Of a DNA stretch of 64,000 nt, positions 63,907 through 64,000 are shown in pieces. How positions within the stretch are numbered: position 1 is the stretch's first letter; every line of letters starts with the position of its first letter. The position numbers were made by a program, and so were the translations under genes. This DNA is from Fagopyrum homotropicum. Taxonomy: Eukaryota > Streptophyta > Magnoliopsida > Caryophyllales > Polygonaceae. Below the pieces are notes generated by a model. The model was not told the origin of the DNA. It did not search any database and saw nothing but the letters and a program-made list of their open reading frames with translations. The stretch covers positions 61,255,501-61,319,500 of the forward strand of contig BSWB01000004.1 of NCBI GenBank assembly GCA_033239125.1. Direction: 5' to 3'.

Positions 63907-64000
63907 GCCTCGGTCCAGTCGTTCTGCACCTCGGTCGAGGTGATTCTTGGTATTTGTCAGTCGACCGAGGTAGTCTGACAGTGTGTTTTGAAGATGAGTT
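63907..64000 (+). other. E4 composite motif and probable start of the env-like gene
   Basis: GCCTCGGTCC, CACCTCGGTCGAGGTG (around 63929-63940) and GTCGACCGAGGT repeat the half-site, full site, half-site order. An ATG at 63994 follows, as the env-like ATG follows the unit in E1-E3. Only two codons are in the window, so the gene call is inference. 63564-63906 holds no other recognised feature. Confidence 0.45.

Larger units (their letters stand above)
57219..64000 (+). mobile_element. E4: Athila-type (family B) element, right part outside window
   Basis: A 5' LTR, tRNA-Asp primer site, gag-protease-integrase gene, pol-env stem-loop, internal TATA box and the probable env-like start codon at 63994 are visible. 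The left target copy is GTAAG (57214-57218). The gene is fully open but lacks RT and RNase H, so the element can only move with enzymes made elsewhere. The 3' LTR is not in the window, so its age cannot be judged. Confidence 0.93.

Overview
This is a plant nuclear-genome window, almost certainly pericentromeric or other heterochromatin of a flowering plant. It holds no recognisable host gene. Nearly all of the 64 kb is LTR retrotransposon, inserted one into another. Most copies belong to the Athila branch of Ty3/Gypsy: tRNA-Asp-type primer site TGGCGCCGTTGCCGGGGA, one long gag-pol frame, and an extra gene downstream of pol. I name the elements E0 to E4. E1, E2 and E3 belong to family A, E4 to family B, and a partial element at the left edge to family C.

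Layout. 1-2710: 3' tail and 3' LTR of a family-C element. 2711-3374: end of an LTR of a fourth family (D). That LTR sits in the gag of a minus-strand Ty1/Copia remnant (3375-4090), whose LTR is 4160-5424. 5425-6262: AT-rich, unassigned. From 6263 to the right edge runs E0, an old, heavily mutated chromovirus (Del/Tekay type, initiator-Met primer site, chromodomain). Its 5' LTR is split by a minus-strand solo LTR (7739-9395, duplication CTGAG). Its gag is split by E1 (11119-52068, duplication GATAC). E1's gag-pol is split by E2 (14942-42737, duplication GGATC). E2's 3' tail is split by E3 (25223-39767, duplication TGGGG). E3's 5' LTR is split by a minus-strand solo LTR of family B (25314-27152, duplication CACTT). 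E0's 3' LTR is entered by E4 (57219 to beyond 64000). By-eye LTR-pair divergence falls from E1 (about 1.8%) to E2 (about 1.5%) to E3 (about 0.9%), matching the nesting order.

Genes. Family A encodes a gag-protease-RT-RNaseH-integrase polyprotein of about 1960 residues, broken by stops or frameshifts in all three copies. It also encodes a 519-522 residue Athila ORF-1 ('env-like') protein, intact in E1 and E3. E4 has a fully open 1369-residue frame that joins gag and protease directly to integrase, with RT and RNase H removed in frame.

The most unusual signal is non-coding. Families A and C carry many copies of the palindrome CCACGGCCGTGG. Family B carries a one-letter-shifted counterpart, CCTCG(GT/AC)CGAGG. 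In each family the copies cluster upstream of the LTR TATA box, in a composite hairpin downstream of it, in the protease-to-RT linker, and upstream of a second, internal TATA box about 435 nt before the env-like start codon. This suggests a shared cis-element system driving two promoters per element. A second structural module, a seven-pair stem with an AGGGAC-type loop followed by AAGTATGGGG, occurs twice per element with compensated stem changes.
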